Assembly: GCA_030737835.1 (NCBI GenBank)
Contig: CM060850.1
Location: 1,329,788-1,393,787 of the forward strand
Direction: 5' to 3'
From: Acorus gramineus
Lineage: Eukaryota; Streptophyta; Magnoliopsida; Acorales; Acoraceae
DNA: 64,000 nt
The position numbers and the translations under genes were made by a program. The notes beneath the pieces were generated by a model. That model saw only the letters and a list, made by a program, of their open reading frames with translations, was not told where the DNA came from and searched no databases. Positions 46,985 to 57,841 of the stretch are shown here, piece by piece; the stretch's first letter is position 1, and each line of letters starts with the position of its first letter.

Positions 46985-47460
46985 GAAAGTGATCATATGT
47001 ATTTAGTCTCACATCGGTTATTCGTAAATTTTTTTAAGGATTTGTAAGGAGAGTTCATTGTATTATAGTGAAGTTCTTTTGGTGGACACCCTATGGTGGA
47101 CCTTTGATGTGGGGTGATGTGTAACACCATCACACGCGACGCGCGCGCGTGGCATTTTAGAGGTGCACTTGGCACTTCGCTGGTTACATTAATCAAGGGG
47201 TGCCATTGGAAGGGATGCATCACATGGTGGACAATTTGGACCGCACGATCACGTGGAAACAGTGGACCACCGATCAGATGGTTATTGTAACTCCTCATTC
47301 ATGAAAGGGGGTGCCTTTTGCACTAAGAGGCATTAGTTTGCCTATAAATTGAGACCTTTAGATCCAAAACCATAACAACAATAATCATTCATCATCTCAT
47401 CTTTTCCATTACCAGTTAGCATCATCAACCCCATAAACAAAGAGAGTTCGGAGGATATAA
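46985..47460 (+). mobile_element. Possible solo LTR
   Basis: Moderately GC-rich block with TAGTCTCACATCGGTTATTCG near its start, TTATTGTAACTCCTCATTCATGA, then TATA-like GCCTATAAATTGAGACC (about 47,340-47,355) and a CAT/CAA-rich leader. That order is seen in plant retrotransposon LTRs. No second LTR, internal coding region or target duplication is visible. Confidence 0.4.
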
Positions 47461-48107
47461 AATGAAACCCGACGGGTTTGGAATAGAAAGCGGGTTTACT
47501 TAGCAAAACCAACCATGAACTAGCCCTGGTTGTAATTAATACGAAGATTAAATATTTATCACAATAATTACATATTTTATGTCATTTGGTTTAAAAAAAT
47601 TTACCAAAAAAACAAATTGAATAAAACTCAAATGCTAATTAAAATTTAAAATCATATAAATATATATGGGTTGTCTTTTGTTAATAAATTTTTTTTTGAA
47701 AAATTAATTCCAATCAACTAAACCTGTCATCCCCCTCCCCATGGTTTCACCTCTGGTCCTCTACATAATTCTTGTTATGGAGATTGAAAATTTATATTTT
47801 TTATTTTATTTTTATTTTGCAAGGTTTATTCTAATAAATTTTTGTTCTTATTTAAAATTTTAACTTATATTAAATATTGCATAAGAATATGTTTTAATAT
47901 TTTATTTTCAAACCCGTCTTGACCCAACTTAACCCGACCCGACCTAAATGGGACGGTTAGGGTGGGTTTGAGCTTTTTACGTACCTGTTGGGATGGATTT
48001 GAGATGAAAAAGGTAAACCCATCACAAATTTAGAACAAGATTTTATGAGCATGTTTGGATTTGGGATTCACAAAACTTGTCCCAATCCGCTCTATTGCCA
48101 TCCCTAG
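47461..48107. mobile_element. hAT-like non-autonomous fragment
   Basis: The right edge, inverted, reads TAGGGATGGCAATAGAGCGG, a common hAT-type end. The body has AAACCCGACGGGTTTGG near the left and CCCGACCCGACC near 47,930. The left terminus and target duplication are not clear. Confidence 0.4.
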
Positions 48108-48634
48108 ATTTCACTCTCTTAATGAAAACCAGTCAAACCTAAATTTGGTCAATACCATCAGTATTCAGTAGAAGAGTGAGACACGTACTTCAACAATTGG
48201 TTGTGTAGTTTGATTTATGGGTTATGTAGCTTTTTTTTATCAAATTGAGCAGTTCGATACAGATGGACTGAGTGAAACCAATGGATATGGACTCCCCCTC
48301 CATACTCCAAATGCGTGAATTAATTAATATTTATTATTTCAAATTCAGTTATCATCTTAAAAAATAAAATACTGTCTAATCCTAAATTAAGCGACTAACA
48401 AATTTGGTGCACGGCATATCCGACAATGGATGCCTTGTTCAAGTGAAGTAATACTAGGGTCAACCCTAAGTGTAATAAAATAGACAATTTTACGCAGACA
48501 ACACGCATTCTTGTCCAAACAAAAGAGCAGCCGCAATTGTTTTTTGAGTTTTAATTTGATACACTTAGCTATCGCTGTTCAGGATATTTATTCATTATCA
48601 TGTACTTTTTAAATAAAGAAGATATACAACCTAA

Positions 48635-49050
48635 GCCTCTGGTTTGACAGAGATATAAACTATTATATAGGGTTTATACATATTTCAATTGGAATATGTG
48701 ATTTTACGTGTGGTTGTGTTTTTTTTGTTAATCTCATTGAGAAATGTAATAATAAATATTAAGTTATTTGATTGATAAATAATAAAATACGAATAAGATG
48801 TAAAAAATTTATTTGACATGTGGGGCCATAGATGTATAGGAGGTGATGACATGTGATTTGATAAGTGAATCCTCTTATATTAGTGGAGTAGAGGAATAAC
48901 ACAATTTCAAGAAGGGCTTAAAATACAAATACCAGTTTTTTCTCACTTAATTCTATCTATACCCACTTATTCTCTCTACCGAAACATTTTTTTTTATTCT
49001 TTTCTATTCCCACTTATTCTTTCCTTATTCCTCTATCCAAACGCCTCTTA
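48635..49050. mobile_element. Possible Tourist/PIF-type MITE
   Basis: The right edge, inverted, reads AGAGGCGTTTGGATAGAGGA. The left edge has the related TCTGGTTTGACAGAGATATAA. The interior is AT-rich with TTATTCT-type repeats. Weak terminal match, so tentative. Confidence 0.35.
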
Positions 49051-49927
49051 GTTATAAGTGAGGTTTAAAAAAGAGCAGCTAGATGCATATTTATTGTACT
49101 TTTTTTTGTGGGTACCCTGTAATTTTTTGAGATTTGAGATCCATCATAGTGAGATCCCATAAGTTGACATTCAAATATCTTTTTAAATCGGGTTGCAATC
49201 ATTAAAAAATGAGGCGTTAATCTACTCAATCATTTATGTCATCACTTTTGTAGACACATCACGTCACTAATACAATATAAAAAATAATAATATCTAATAA
49301 TATCTTAGATAGTCCACCATAAATATGTACTTCATTAAGAATAACATAAAAATATATGGTTTTTTAGTTTTCAGTTCCTATAAACATTTCTATTTAGGGA
49401 TCGATCACTAAATCCAATAGTTTATGGAACTTAAAAATAAAAATCCAAAAAATATAAGTTTTTAATTTATATGAACATGTAATTTATTTTTCAAAAAAAT
49501 ATTTTTAATTTATTAATCATGTATGTATTCATAAAAGATCAAATCATGTATTGTATGCAAAAATGTCTCTAATATATAAGCATAACATTTTTGTTCCAAA
49601 ATTAGACAAACTCATAAATTACATACTTCTGCACATTTTTTTTTAAATTAAACATTTGGAGAGTAAAAAATCAAATCGAACCAAACTGACTGACTGAATT
49701 GCATCCAAGTTCTCGCTCTCCACCTCCCTCGATTACCGAAACTAAAACCATTCATTCATTAGAGATCTACCGGGCTCGAAATTCTGTCCACCTTAAAACC
49801 ATAACTTTTTATATCAGGAAATTTTTTTAGAGAAAATAAAAAGTAGATCTCATTGTCCATTGAATGCCAAAGAATACATGAAAATGTAGACGAGTTGCCG
49901 ACTTTACAAGAACTAAAAAAGAAAATC
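49051..49927. other. AT-rich spacer
   Basis: No gene recognised. The part nearest 49,927 should hold the 3' untranslated region of the adjacent minus-strand gene. Confidence 0.5.
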
Positions 49928-50416
49928 TCAAACAACGTCGTTTATGAGTCGGACATGCCTATGCCGCTTGCAATGCCTCTCCGCGAATATCTTCGACGCC
50001 CCGTGCACCGTCTTCCGCCACGTCTGCACAATCAACTAATTTTAAAAAAAAATCATCCAAAGTTCCACCATTTTAAGTGGAATCAAAAGCGGAACCTTTA
50101 CCTTCCCGAAGGTGGCGAGCAGGAACCCGATCCCGGCGACCTCCATGGCCCCGAGCTCCGACCTACGGATCCCGAGGCGGTGGAGGACCGCCGACTTATG
50201 GACTGACGGAGGCGGCGGCGGTGGGAGGAGGGACACGAGACCTCCGCCGCCAGAGCCCCTCCTGTCGACGGGGCTCCCCAAGCATTCCCTTTGAAGCGCG
50301 AGCTTCCGTGGTTCGGGTTTGGGCGGGGGTTCGGAGTTTGCGAATTTGAGGAGGAGCTTGTCCGAGGATGCCTTGTGCACCTGCTGGATTTTGACCGGAG
50401 AAGGAGAAGGATCCAT
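49928..50416 (-). CDS. Uncharacterised conserved plant protein, 136 residues
   Basis: Two exons, 50102-50416 and 49928-50023 (phase 0, GT-AG), 136 residues. The first exon is GC-rich and starts MDPSPSPVKIQQVHKASSDK, then a low-complexity proline and glycine stretch (SLLPPPPPPSVH), then LHRLGIRRSELGAMEVAGIG. The second exon gives TWRKTVHGASKIFAERHCKR and a basic C-terminus ending VRLINDVV. I recall similar WRKTV-GAS-FAE-H tails in unannotated plant proteins, but no function. No signal peptide or membrane segment; net charge looks basic. A divergent plus-strand gene starts 2.2 kb away. The intron is only 78 bases. Confidence 0.7.
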
Positions 50417-52637
50417 TGTTGTGGATGTGTTTTGGGGTTTGGGGGGAGCTTAAGGAGGTTTTTGTGTGGGTGACCGTCAGGAATGTAGGTGGTCCGGGGA
50501 GATATAGCCGTTGGAAGTGCAGGGAGGGATAATTTTTTTCTAAAATTAGTACTTGTATGAATATTTGAATAAATTTAACTGCATGATTTTTCTTATGTTT
50601 TAGTCCTACTTCACTATAATTACACTATAATTATAGTTAGGAAACCGTATTTGTTGTAGCTTTAATTTATATTATAGATTGTTTTTATATTTGTTGTAAT
50701 GGTTAAAATATATAAAATAAGCAACAATGTTGTATAACAGTTTTTTCTTGTATAATTATCAAAAATACCTATAGAAGTTAAAAATTTATTTCTATTTGAT
50801 AAAATTAGAAAAATAAATAGTGTAAATAACTTCAGTCTACAATGCAATTTTACAAAAAAAACAAGAAGAAGAGAAAATGCTATAATCCAAAGTATCAACA
50901 ATATTACTTGAGCATACTTCATAAGTCTTCTATTTTGATATTTACTTCAAATCTCTCCCTCTTGGTGTCACTATTTCACTGAGTCCGGATCCAGTCCTAT
51001 CAGTATTGAATTACACAAACCATTAATCAAACTACACTGTCTATAAATCAAACTGCACAGTCAATTATAGATTACATGTTCACTCTCATATTAGATATTG
51101 ATGATATTTAGAAATCCACGTTTTATTCAATAGCTCATTAGATTTAATAAGAAAGTGGAACATGTATCCAACAATTAGCTGTGTAGTTCGGTTCATAAGC
51201 AGTATAGTTCGATTCATAGTCAGTACTGAATGGATCCAGTCTCTATTTCCCCCCGTCTCCCTCTCTCTTTTTCTCTCAAAACTCAAAAGTGTTTCTTCTT
51301 TGCTCGCACTCATTCCCTAATCCCCTGATTCACAATTTTTCTTTTCCTTAGTGTAAATACACGGGAAGAGGTTGGTAGAGGTACCCCTCTTGATAAATTG
51401 ATAGATGTGTCTCCTTTATCGATTGGTTCTGGATTTAAGTCTTGGTCACGTTGATACAAGAAAATTTGACTAAAAAAACCTTAAAAAAAAAATTACCAAA
51501 AAAAAAATTACATATGTGAAGAGGAGAGATCTTATTTAATTTAGGATCTATTTAGATTGACATTTACGTGGATTCCGTGATAAAAACATGAAACGTAAAT
51601 CTGGTTTTCTGCGGTTAACATAGATTCCCTATTTTACATGTTTTTTTTTATAAATTTTTTGTATTTCAATAGTTTTCAAAATAATATTTTTTATAAATAA
51701 ATTGAATTTTTGAAAAACTAACCATCCAATGGCATATCCAAACATATCATTATCCGATGGGCGTTGTTACACCTAGATCTGTTTTCAGCTCCAATTCCAG
51801 CTTAGCTCATGTTAACAAGGCATTAAGTTTGAAAATAATTTTTTTTTATTTTCTATAAATGTATCCATGCAATTCATTCGAGTATATACTTCATTTTTTT
51901 ATAAAAGTATGTACCTCATTAGATGAGGTATATAATTTTTAAAAAATTCAAAACACATGTAAACTGGAATTGAGGCTGGAAATGGGGTTGAATGTAACAT
52001 TATTCTTATCCGATTATAATTATTCCAATACAAAGCAATTATCCTTCATTCTTTATTATTTTTTATAATAAAGTTGTCTAATTATAGGGGATAAAGAGTC
52101 CATCAATTTTGTTTATATTCACATTTATCAAAATTCGGACAAAGAGTGGGAGATAAATATTATTTCAGTCTTTAGATAAAACAGAATATTCTCATTTTTA
52201 TTTTAAATTTTAGACAACTATCTTTAATTTATCTTGATTATTTATTGTACCAAACATGCATAAACTGTTATCTCACTCATTTATAATTATAATTACTCTT
52301 GATTCTATCACTTATCCCCTTATCAAATTAGTCCAGTGTTTTAGAATGGACCATGTGTCAAAGTATAGGCAACAAATTGACCAGGCAAAGGTCCAGATCC
52401 TTGTCGATTATCAATACCATGAATCCAACGTTCACTAAACGATGTTCCTCCCATACAAAGTTTCAGTTTATACAAGACTCACACGACCACCCCACCAATA
52501 GAGTGAGTGATACACGTCACATCGTTGTTAGGGAGAGAGATCACCACATCAATCGGGGTAGTTTTTTTTATTTTTTTTATCTTTCTTTTTGGGCTGTCTC
52601 AGGCGAAGACGAAAGAACATAAAGAAACGCAGAAATA
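50417..52637. other. Intergenic spacer between divergent genes
   Basis: AT-rich, no gene recognised. A GATATAGCC TATA-like site near 50,500 could serve the minus-strand gene. A pyrimidine run at 52,560-52,585 lies just before the plus-strand gene, with a probable leader around 52,590-52,637. Confidence 0.5.
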
Positions 52638-55600
52638 ATGGCCGAACAAAGCAAACCAGACGAACAGCTCTTTGGGCTCCTCACCAACCTCCTCCAGCAG
52701 GTTCCTCTCCACATGTTTTTCCTTTCATGTCTTTCAAGAATGTTCATTCGATTCAGTTGTTACAGTGTTTTGTTTTTTTATTTATTTTTTATTTAGAAAC
52801 GTTACATAAAAGATTGATGTGTAAGTTATTGTTGTTTCTTCTGTTTTAATCAAATCTGTTGTTGATTTTACTCATACTGAGAGGATCTCGACTTTTAGTA
52901 GGTAATTTTGTGTGCCCATGGATTGTTTGATCGGACTTCGATATTTGGCTTTATTTATTTATTGTACACAAGAAAATTTTAAAATGTTAATTGATTTGTA
53001 ACCAACTGAATTATGCATATACAATCTTAAGAAGAAAAAAAACACATCCCAAAATGTGAATATGTGATGCAAATTCAGGCTATATGTTTTCTGTTTTCCC
53101 CGGTGACTACTATCGTGTAGGATATGAAACATTGAGGAGAATTTCCATCCTAGAGTAGACTCATGAATTGCGATATCGGCAATGAATTTGGAAGGATAGA
53201 AAGAAATTAAGAAATGCACAGAGGCACAATTTTTCCGAGGTCAATATGAATTTCACCCAAGCATGGATCTGTCTTTGGAGGAATAAGAGGGATTGCTAAT
53301 TTGCCACTTTTGAATTCTTGGAAGATCATCGTGTGCAAGGGAAGTTGTGAAGAATGTGAAAAGCAGATAAAACTCTTTTATGGGCAATTTGGAAAGCATC
53401 ATCCAACACCGGGTTTTATGTCCTATGTCAGGTGATAGTTAGGCAATAATTTTCAAGATCTTCCTTGATGCTAGTCTCATGTCAGTGAAATGGCCTTGAT
53501 GGTGTCGTGGCATCCATGCAATATTACAAATGGTTTCCAGTTTGTCACCTCCTTTATGTGCACACACACAAAGAAGTGGACGAGACCCGTCAATGGCCAA
53601 TAAAATTAAAGAAGACGTCGAATCACAGTATACAGTGTTTAAAGAGGGAGGATTGTGGCTGCAGTGGGGTGTGCGGTGGGAGTTTTGGCGGGCGGGGGGG
53701 GGGGGGGGGGACTGTGTATTTTATTTTTGGTATAATCTTAGAGGATATCTTTTGGGGTGGTGGTGGTGATGGTCTGAATCAGACTCCATTGTTGCCATCC
53801 AATTGTTTTTCTCACAAGGATGGCTTGACAATCTGATGATTGTTCTCTCTAAAGTCCCATGTTTTCTAAAAGTTATTGTCCAAGAGATAATTAAATTCTC
53901 ATTATGGAATGTAAAATGAAGGAAACAAACTGTTCTCTTTCCTTGAATCCCAACAGAGACGAAAGCAGGAAAACTGATCTCTTTAAGATCCTTATTCGAA
54001 AGAGAAATATGAGGAGCATATATAATTCTTGATCAATATCTTAAATATCCTGACTCAAGCTACATTTGGTTTTGACCCAGTCATTCAAAGTTTTAATCTC
54101 TTAAGAGGTTGGCCTTTTGTCTTATCAATCCCCCACAAGATTTAAGTTTAAGAAACTAAAACATGGGAATGTCGTGCATAAAGTGAAGATTCTTAACCTT
54201 GATCTTTATTTAGTGTTTGTGAGTTTCTTCTGATTAAATTCCATGGTGAATAGGTTTTGAAACAGGACATCTGACATAAAATTTTACGAACTAGAGTATT
54301 TTTGTTGTTGTTTGATGAGGTAGAATATTACTTTCATGGTCCGGTGTGTTAATTTCATGAATGCTTTTGGGAATGGCTGTCTCCATTACGTTGCAACTTC
54401 AGAATGACACTCATCTATATGAGTTCTCCCCGAGAAAGACAATTGAGAGTTGAATCTCCTACTTCATGTGACTCGTGATTTTTTTTTGATTCCTTGAGTC
54501 AGATTTGAGTCAGATCATGTTCTACCCAAGTTGGATAGGTTGTACTTTAAGAGTTCTTATTTTCTTCTTTGATCAGGTGCATCATAAATAGATAACATTA
54601 CCTTAAAACTTTTTGTTTTCTTCTTTAATGAGATGCATCCTAAAGAGATTGTGTCTCCTGGGATTCAGTGAATAGAGTGATGTGTTCTATCTCGTCTACT
54701 CTCCAACAAGTGGCGGCTTTTGTTTCGTTTCCTCCTCTATATTCAGTGTGGCACAAAAATAATGCTATATTGAGAGAGAACAATAACAAGACCGTTGTTA
54801 TCTTCTACCATGCTTAGTTGTCAGTTCTAAATGCATCTACTCTGAGTAGCCATAGTCATGCTTTCTGTAGACATTCTGCCCAATTCACAGACTAGTGTGT
54901 AAAGAATTTTTGTGAACGACAATTATATAATATTTATGTTAGATTTACTGTTGGTTTCATGAGTGCCTTATATAACAAGACCGTTGTTATCTTCTACCAT
55001 GCTCAGTTGTCAGTTCTAAATGCATCTACTCTGAGTAGCCATAGTCATGCTTTCTGTAGACATTCTGCCCAATTCACAGACTAGTGTGTAAAGAATTTTT
55101 GTGAACGACAATTATATAATATTTATGTTAGATTTACTGTTGGTTTCATGAGTGCCTTATATAACAAGACCGTTGTTGTCTTCTACCATGCTTAGTTGTC
55201 AGTTCTAAATGCATCTACTCTGAGTAGCCATAGTCATGCTTTCTGTAGACATTCTGCCCAATTCACAGACTAGTGTGTAAAGAATTTTTGTGAACAACAA
55301 TTATATAATATTTATGTTAGATTTACTGCTGGTTTCATGAGTGCCTTAATCAATCACTGGACAAAACGAGACCGCAACTTATCATATTGTATGTGACAAA
55401 CTGTGTTCTGGTCTAGCTTATTTTGTTTCGAATGCAGTGTGAAAGTATGTGCACTTAACAAATTCTATTTTAATTTTAAAGCAATAAGCAACCTTATTAC
55501 ATGAATCCCTCAGTTGATGAGAAACAGTTGGTTGTGGGTACAGGTTTATCCTGCAGCCCGAGACTCTGGAGAAATGCTTTATGAATTTTGACTGTTTCCA

Positions 55601-56781
55601 TGTGGTCCTCGTTTTCCAGCAATCATCACTATTTAAATAGGGAGAACTAAACGATTTGAAAAATATTCATATTCATACTTTGATATTCTAAACCACCTGC
55701 TTGCATCTGATAATGGCTAGCTTATCGAACTACAACATTACATATCCACATAATCTAGTGAGTATAAAATCGACAACAACAGGAGATACAGAACATCTAC
55801 TAGTAAAATAATGCAAAAAAAATGGATTGACAAATAATTAATGGATTTAAAACTTGATTCCGTGCATTAAAGACAAACAGGCATTTCTCCTGAGTTGTAA
55901 TTCTTTCAAATAACACCTGCAGTATCATGCTCTTTAGGATGTGTAAGAAATCTAGTCTACATTACCTTTCCATGGTGTATTTTAGACTTGTCAGCATGAG
56001 TTCTTCTTCTGAAGAAATTAATTTGAGAAAAAACTACGTAAATTATTTCTGAGTTTTTGTTCCTACATGCACAACTTATATTAAATTCTCATTTTTTTTA
56101 TTACGTGAAGTTAACAGTATGGTTAATGCATAACATGAAGGCTGTCCACTTGTTTATATTCTCTGACCCAATTTCTCACCAGTCACTTTTTTTTCAGTGT
56201 GCATGTAATCTTGTGAAGATCAACTTGTTTAGGAGAAGTCTCACACAATGCACTTACAGAAAGAAAAGAAAAAATCTCCTAAAAATGTATCTATCAGTGA
56301 ACACATTTCCAACGAATTCAACTAGAACATGAGGTGAATCTTGATGCCATGATATTCAAACAGGTGGAAGCCTTGACCAACCAAGAAGAGGTCGAGTTGC
56401 GGTCTAAAATTGAAGCGCTCGGGTTGGAGGTGACAAAAGTACCATCTAAGCCATCCAAGAATCTCGATGAGGTGAGCCGCATCTCATCTTCGGTCTGCCT
56501 TTCATCTTCCGCACCTTTTTGTTTTGACATATTGGGTTATTGTGGGACCATTACAGCTCGAAATAGCGAGGGAATTGGACAAGTTGTCAGCAAAGCTGGA
56601 CAATGTGGATGAGATGATATCGTCTGCTATGGCTTCTGATCCACAAGTGCAATCTCTTCTAAGTATCAGCGCAGATGTTTGGATGCCGGTCATCACTGCC
56701 ACTGCCGAGGAGAGGCGCAGTTTCACAGCACCGGTTAGCGATGCTAACCTTGAAGACCAAACAGGACTGCCGACTCAGTAG
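52638..56781 (+). CDS. Uncharacterised conserved plant protein, 131 residues
   Basis: Three exons: 52638-52700, 56364-56471, 56557-56781; 131 residues, phase 0 at both junctions. The start context is AATAATGGCC, and the protein opens MAEQSKPDEQLFGLLTNLLQ. Exon 2 gives VEALTNQEEVELRSKIEALG and exon 3 LEIARELDKLSAKLDNVDEM followed by SSAMASDPQVQSLLSISADV. The heptad-like leucines and charged residues of exons 2-3 suggest a helical, perhaps coiled-coil, acidic protein. I recall near-identical plant proteins of unknown function but no name. Intron 1 is 3.66 kb with a GTTCCT donor, which is weak, and carries a 189-bp tandem triplication. No signal peptide or membrane segment. Confidence 0.85.
53694..53710. 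repeat. G17 homopolymer
   Basis: Seventeen consecutive G on the plus strand inside intron 1 of the 131-residue gene, in a locally G-rich stretch (53,640-53,770). It could form a G-quadruplex, and the exact length may be an assembly uncertainty. Confidence 0.85.
54786..55350. repeat. 189-bp tandem repeat, three copies
   Basis: Copies at 54,786-54,974, 54,975-55,163 and 55,164-55,350, each starting ACAAGACCGTTGTT and ending GTGCCTTATATA or similar. Copies differ at very few bases, so the amplification is recent. In intron 1 of the 131-residue gene. Confidence 0.95.
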
Positions 56782-57841
56782 AATGGAATTATAGAAGTCT
56801 GATTATTTGTATGTTCTATTTTTGTTTACATATCTAAAAAAGATGTTCAATCTGATGAAATAATGATCAGAATCTCATCACTCCCTTGTTATTCAGTTGA
56901 ATTCGATGCTGTGATATTGATATCTATATAAGCCATGTGTTGAGTAATTGGATTTATCCTCATCAAAGTGTCCGGCAGTGTTTTTCTTCTTGTTTTGAGG
57001 AGATTTGGCTTGACTTTTGTTTTTTCTCTTGTTTGTCATTTGGAGGTTTATAATGTCTGATTGACTATTTTTACAATGGTCACTCCACGTTTGATGAGGG
57101 GACGGACCCTGTCATCTACTCTTTAGTTTCTTATAATATCCTATCAAAATGAAGAAATAATTATTAATTAGCACTTCAAAAGAACATAATAATTTAAAGT
57201 TTTTTAAATTACTGAACAAGGGAGTCCTTGGTGTATAAACTGTTAAAAGGACAGGTCATTCATTGTAACTCTTTTTTTTTTTACATTGCATTTCTTTATA
57301 TCAATTTTTTTTTTTCTAGATCAAGCAATTTTAGATAATTTTTTAGTGAACATGAATATTGAATAGAGTGCAGACATTAATTCGAACGTACATGCAGTGG
57401 TGAAATTCCCAAGAATTGTCAACAACATCATCGATAAGGCGACATTTTCTTAGAAAACACATGTATATTCAATTTTTATTTTGTTAAAAATTAATTTTTA
57501 AAACACATTAATTAAAAAAATCAACTAGTTTAATTGGGGAGAGAAGAACGAACATTGTCTAAGCGCGGAGTATCCGAACCCCACGTTCCCTGTTTTTAAA
57601 AATGAGAAGAAAAAAAACCCCGCGAAACATGACAGTTACAAGTGCTGATGCGTAGGTAACAGAAACCCCGAAAGACGGCAGTGGACAAGTCTTAAAAAAA
57701 TGCCGGCGAAAACCATTATTTCATTCATTCATTCAATTCATCCAAATTAAAATCCACTCATTTTGTCTCTTCTTCTTTGTTTTCCCCCAAATAATTGTCC
57801 CTTAAAAACCATCCCAGCCGTCCATCAGTCCTCACCCACAA
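56782..57841. other. Intergenic spacer with leader of the U-box gene
   Basis: About 1 kb between two same-strand genes. The right end (57,720-57,841) is CA- and pyrimidine-rich and is the likely leader of the U-box gene. The rest is AT-rich with nothing recognised. Confidence 0.5.

Noticed and set aside
46993..47298. 101-codon minus-strand frame
   Set aside because: Lies in a block better explained as LTR-like sequence; the translation resembles no protein.
53507..53836. Open frame with a glycine-rich stretch around the G17 run
   Set aside because: Low-complexity translation of a homopolymer inside an intron; no conserved features.
54786..55350. CRISPR-like array
   Set aside because: Three long adjacent copies with no spacers in a plant intron; a simple tandem repeat.
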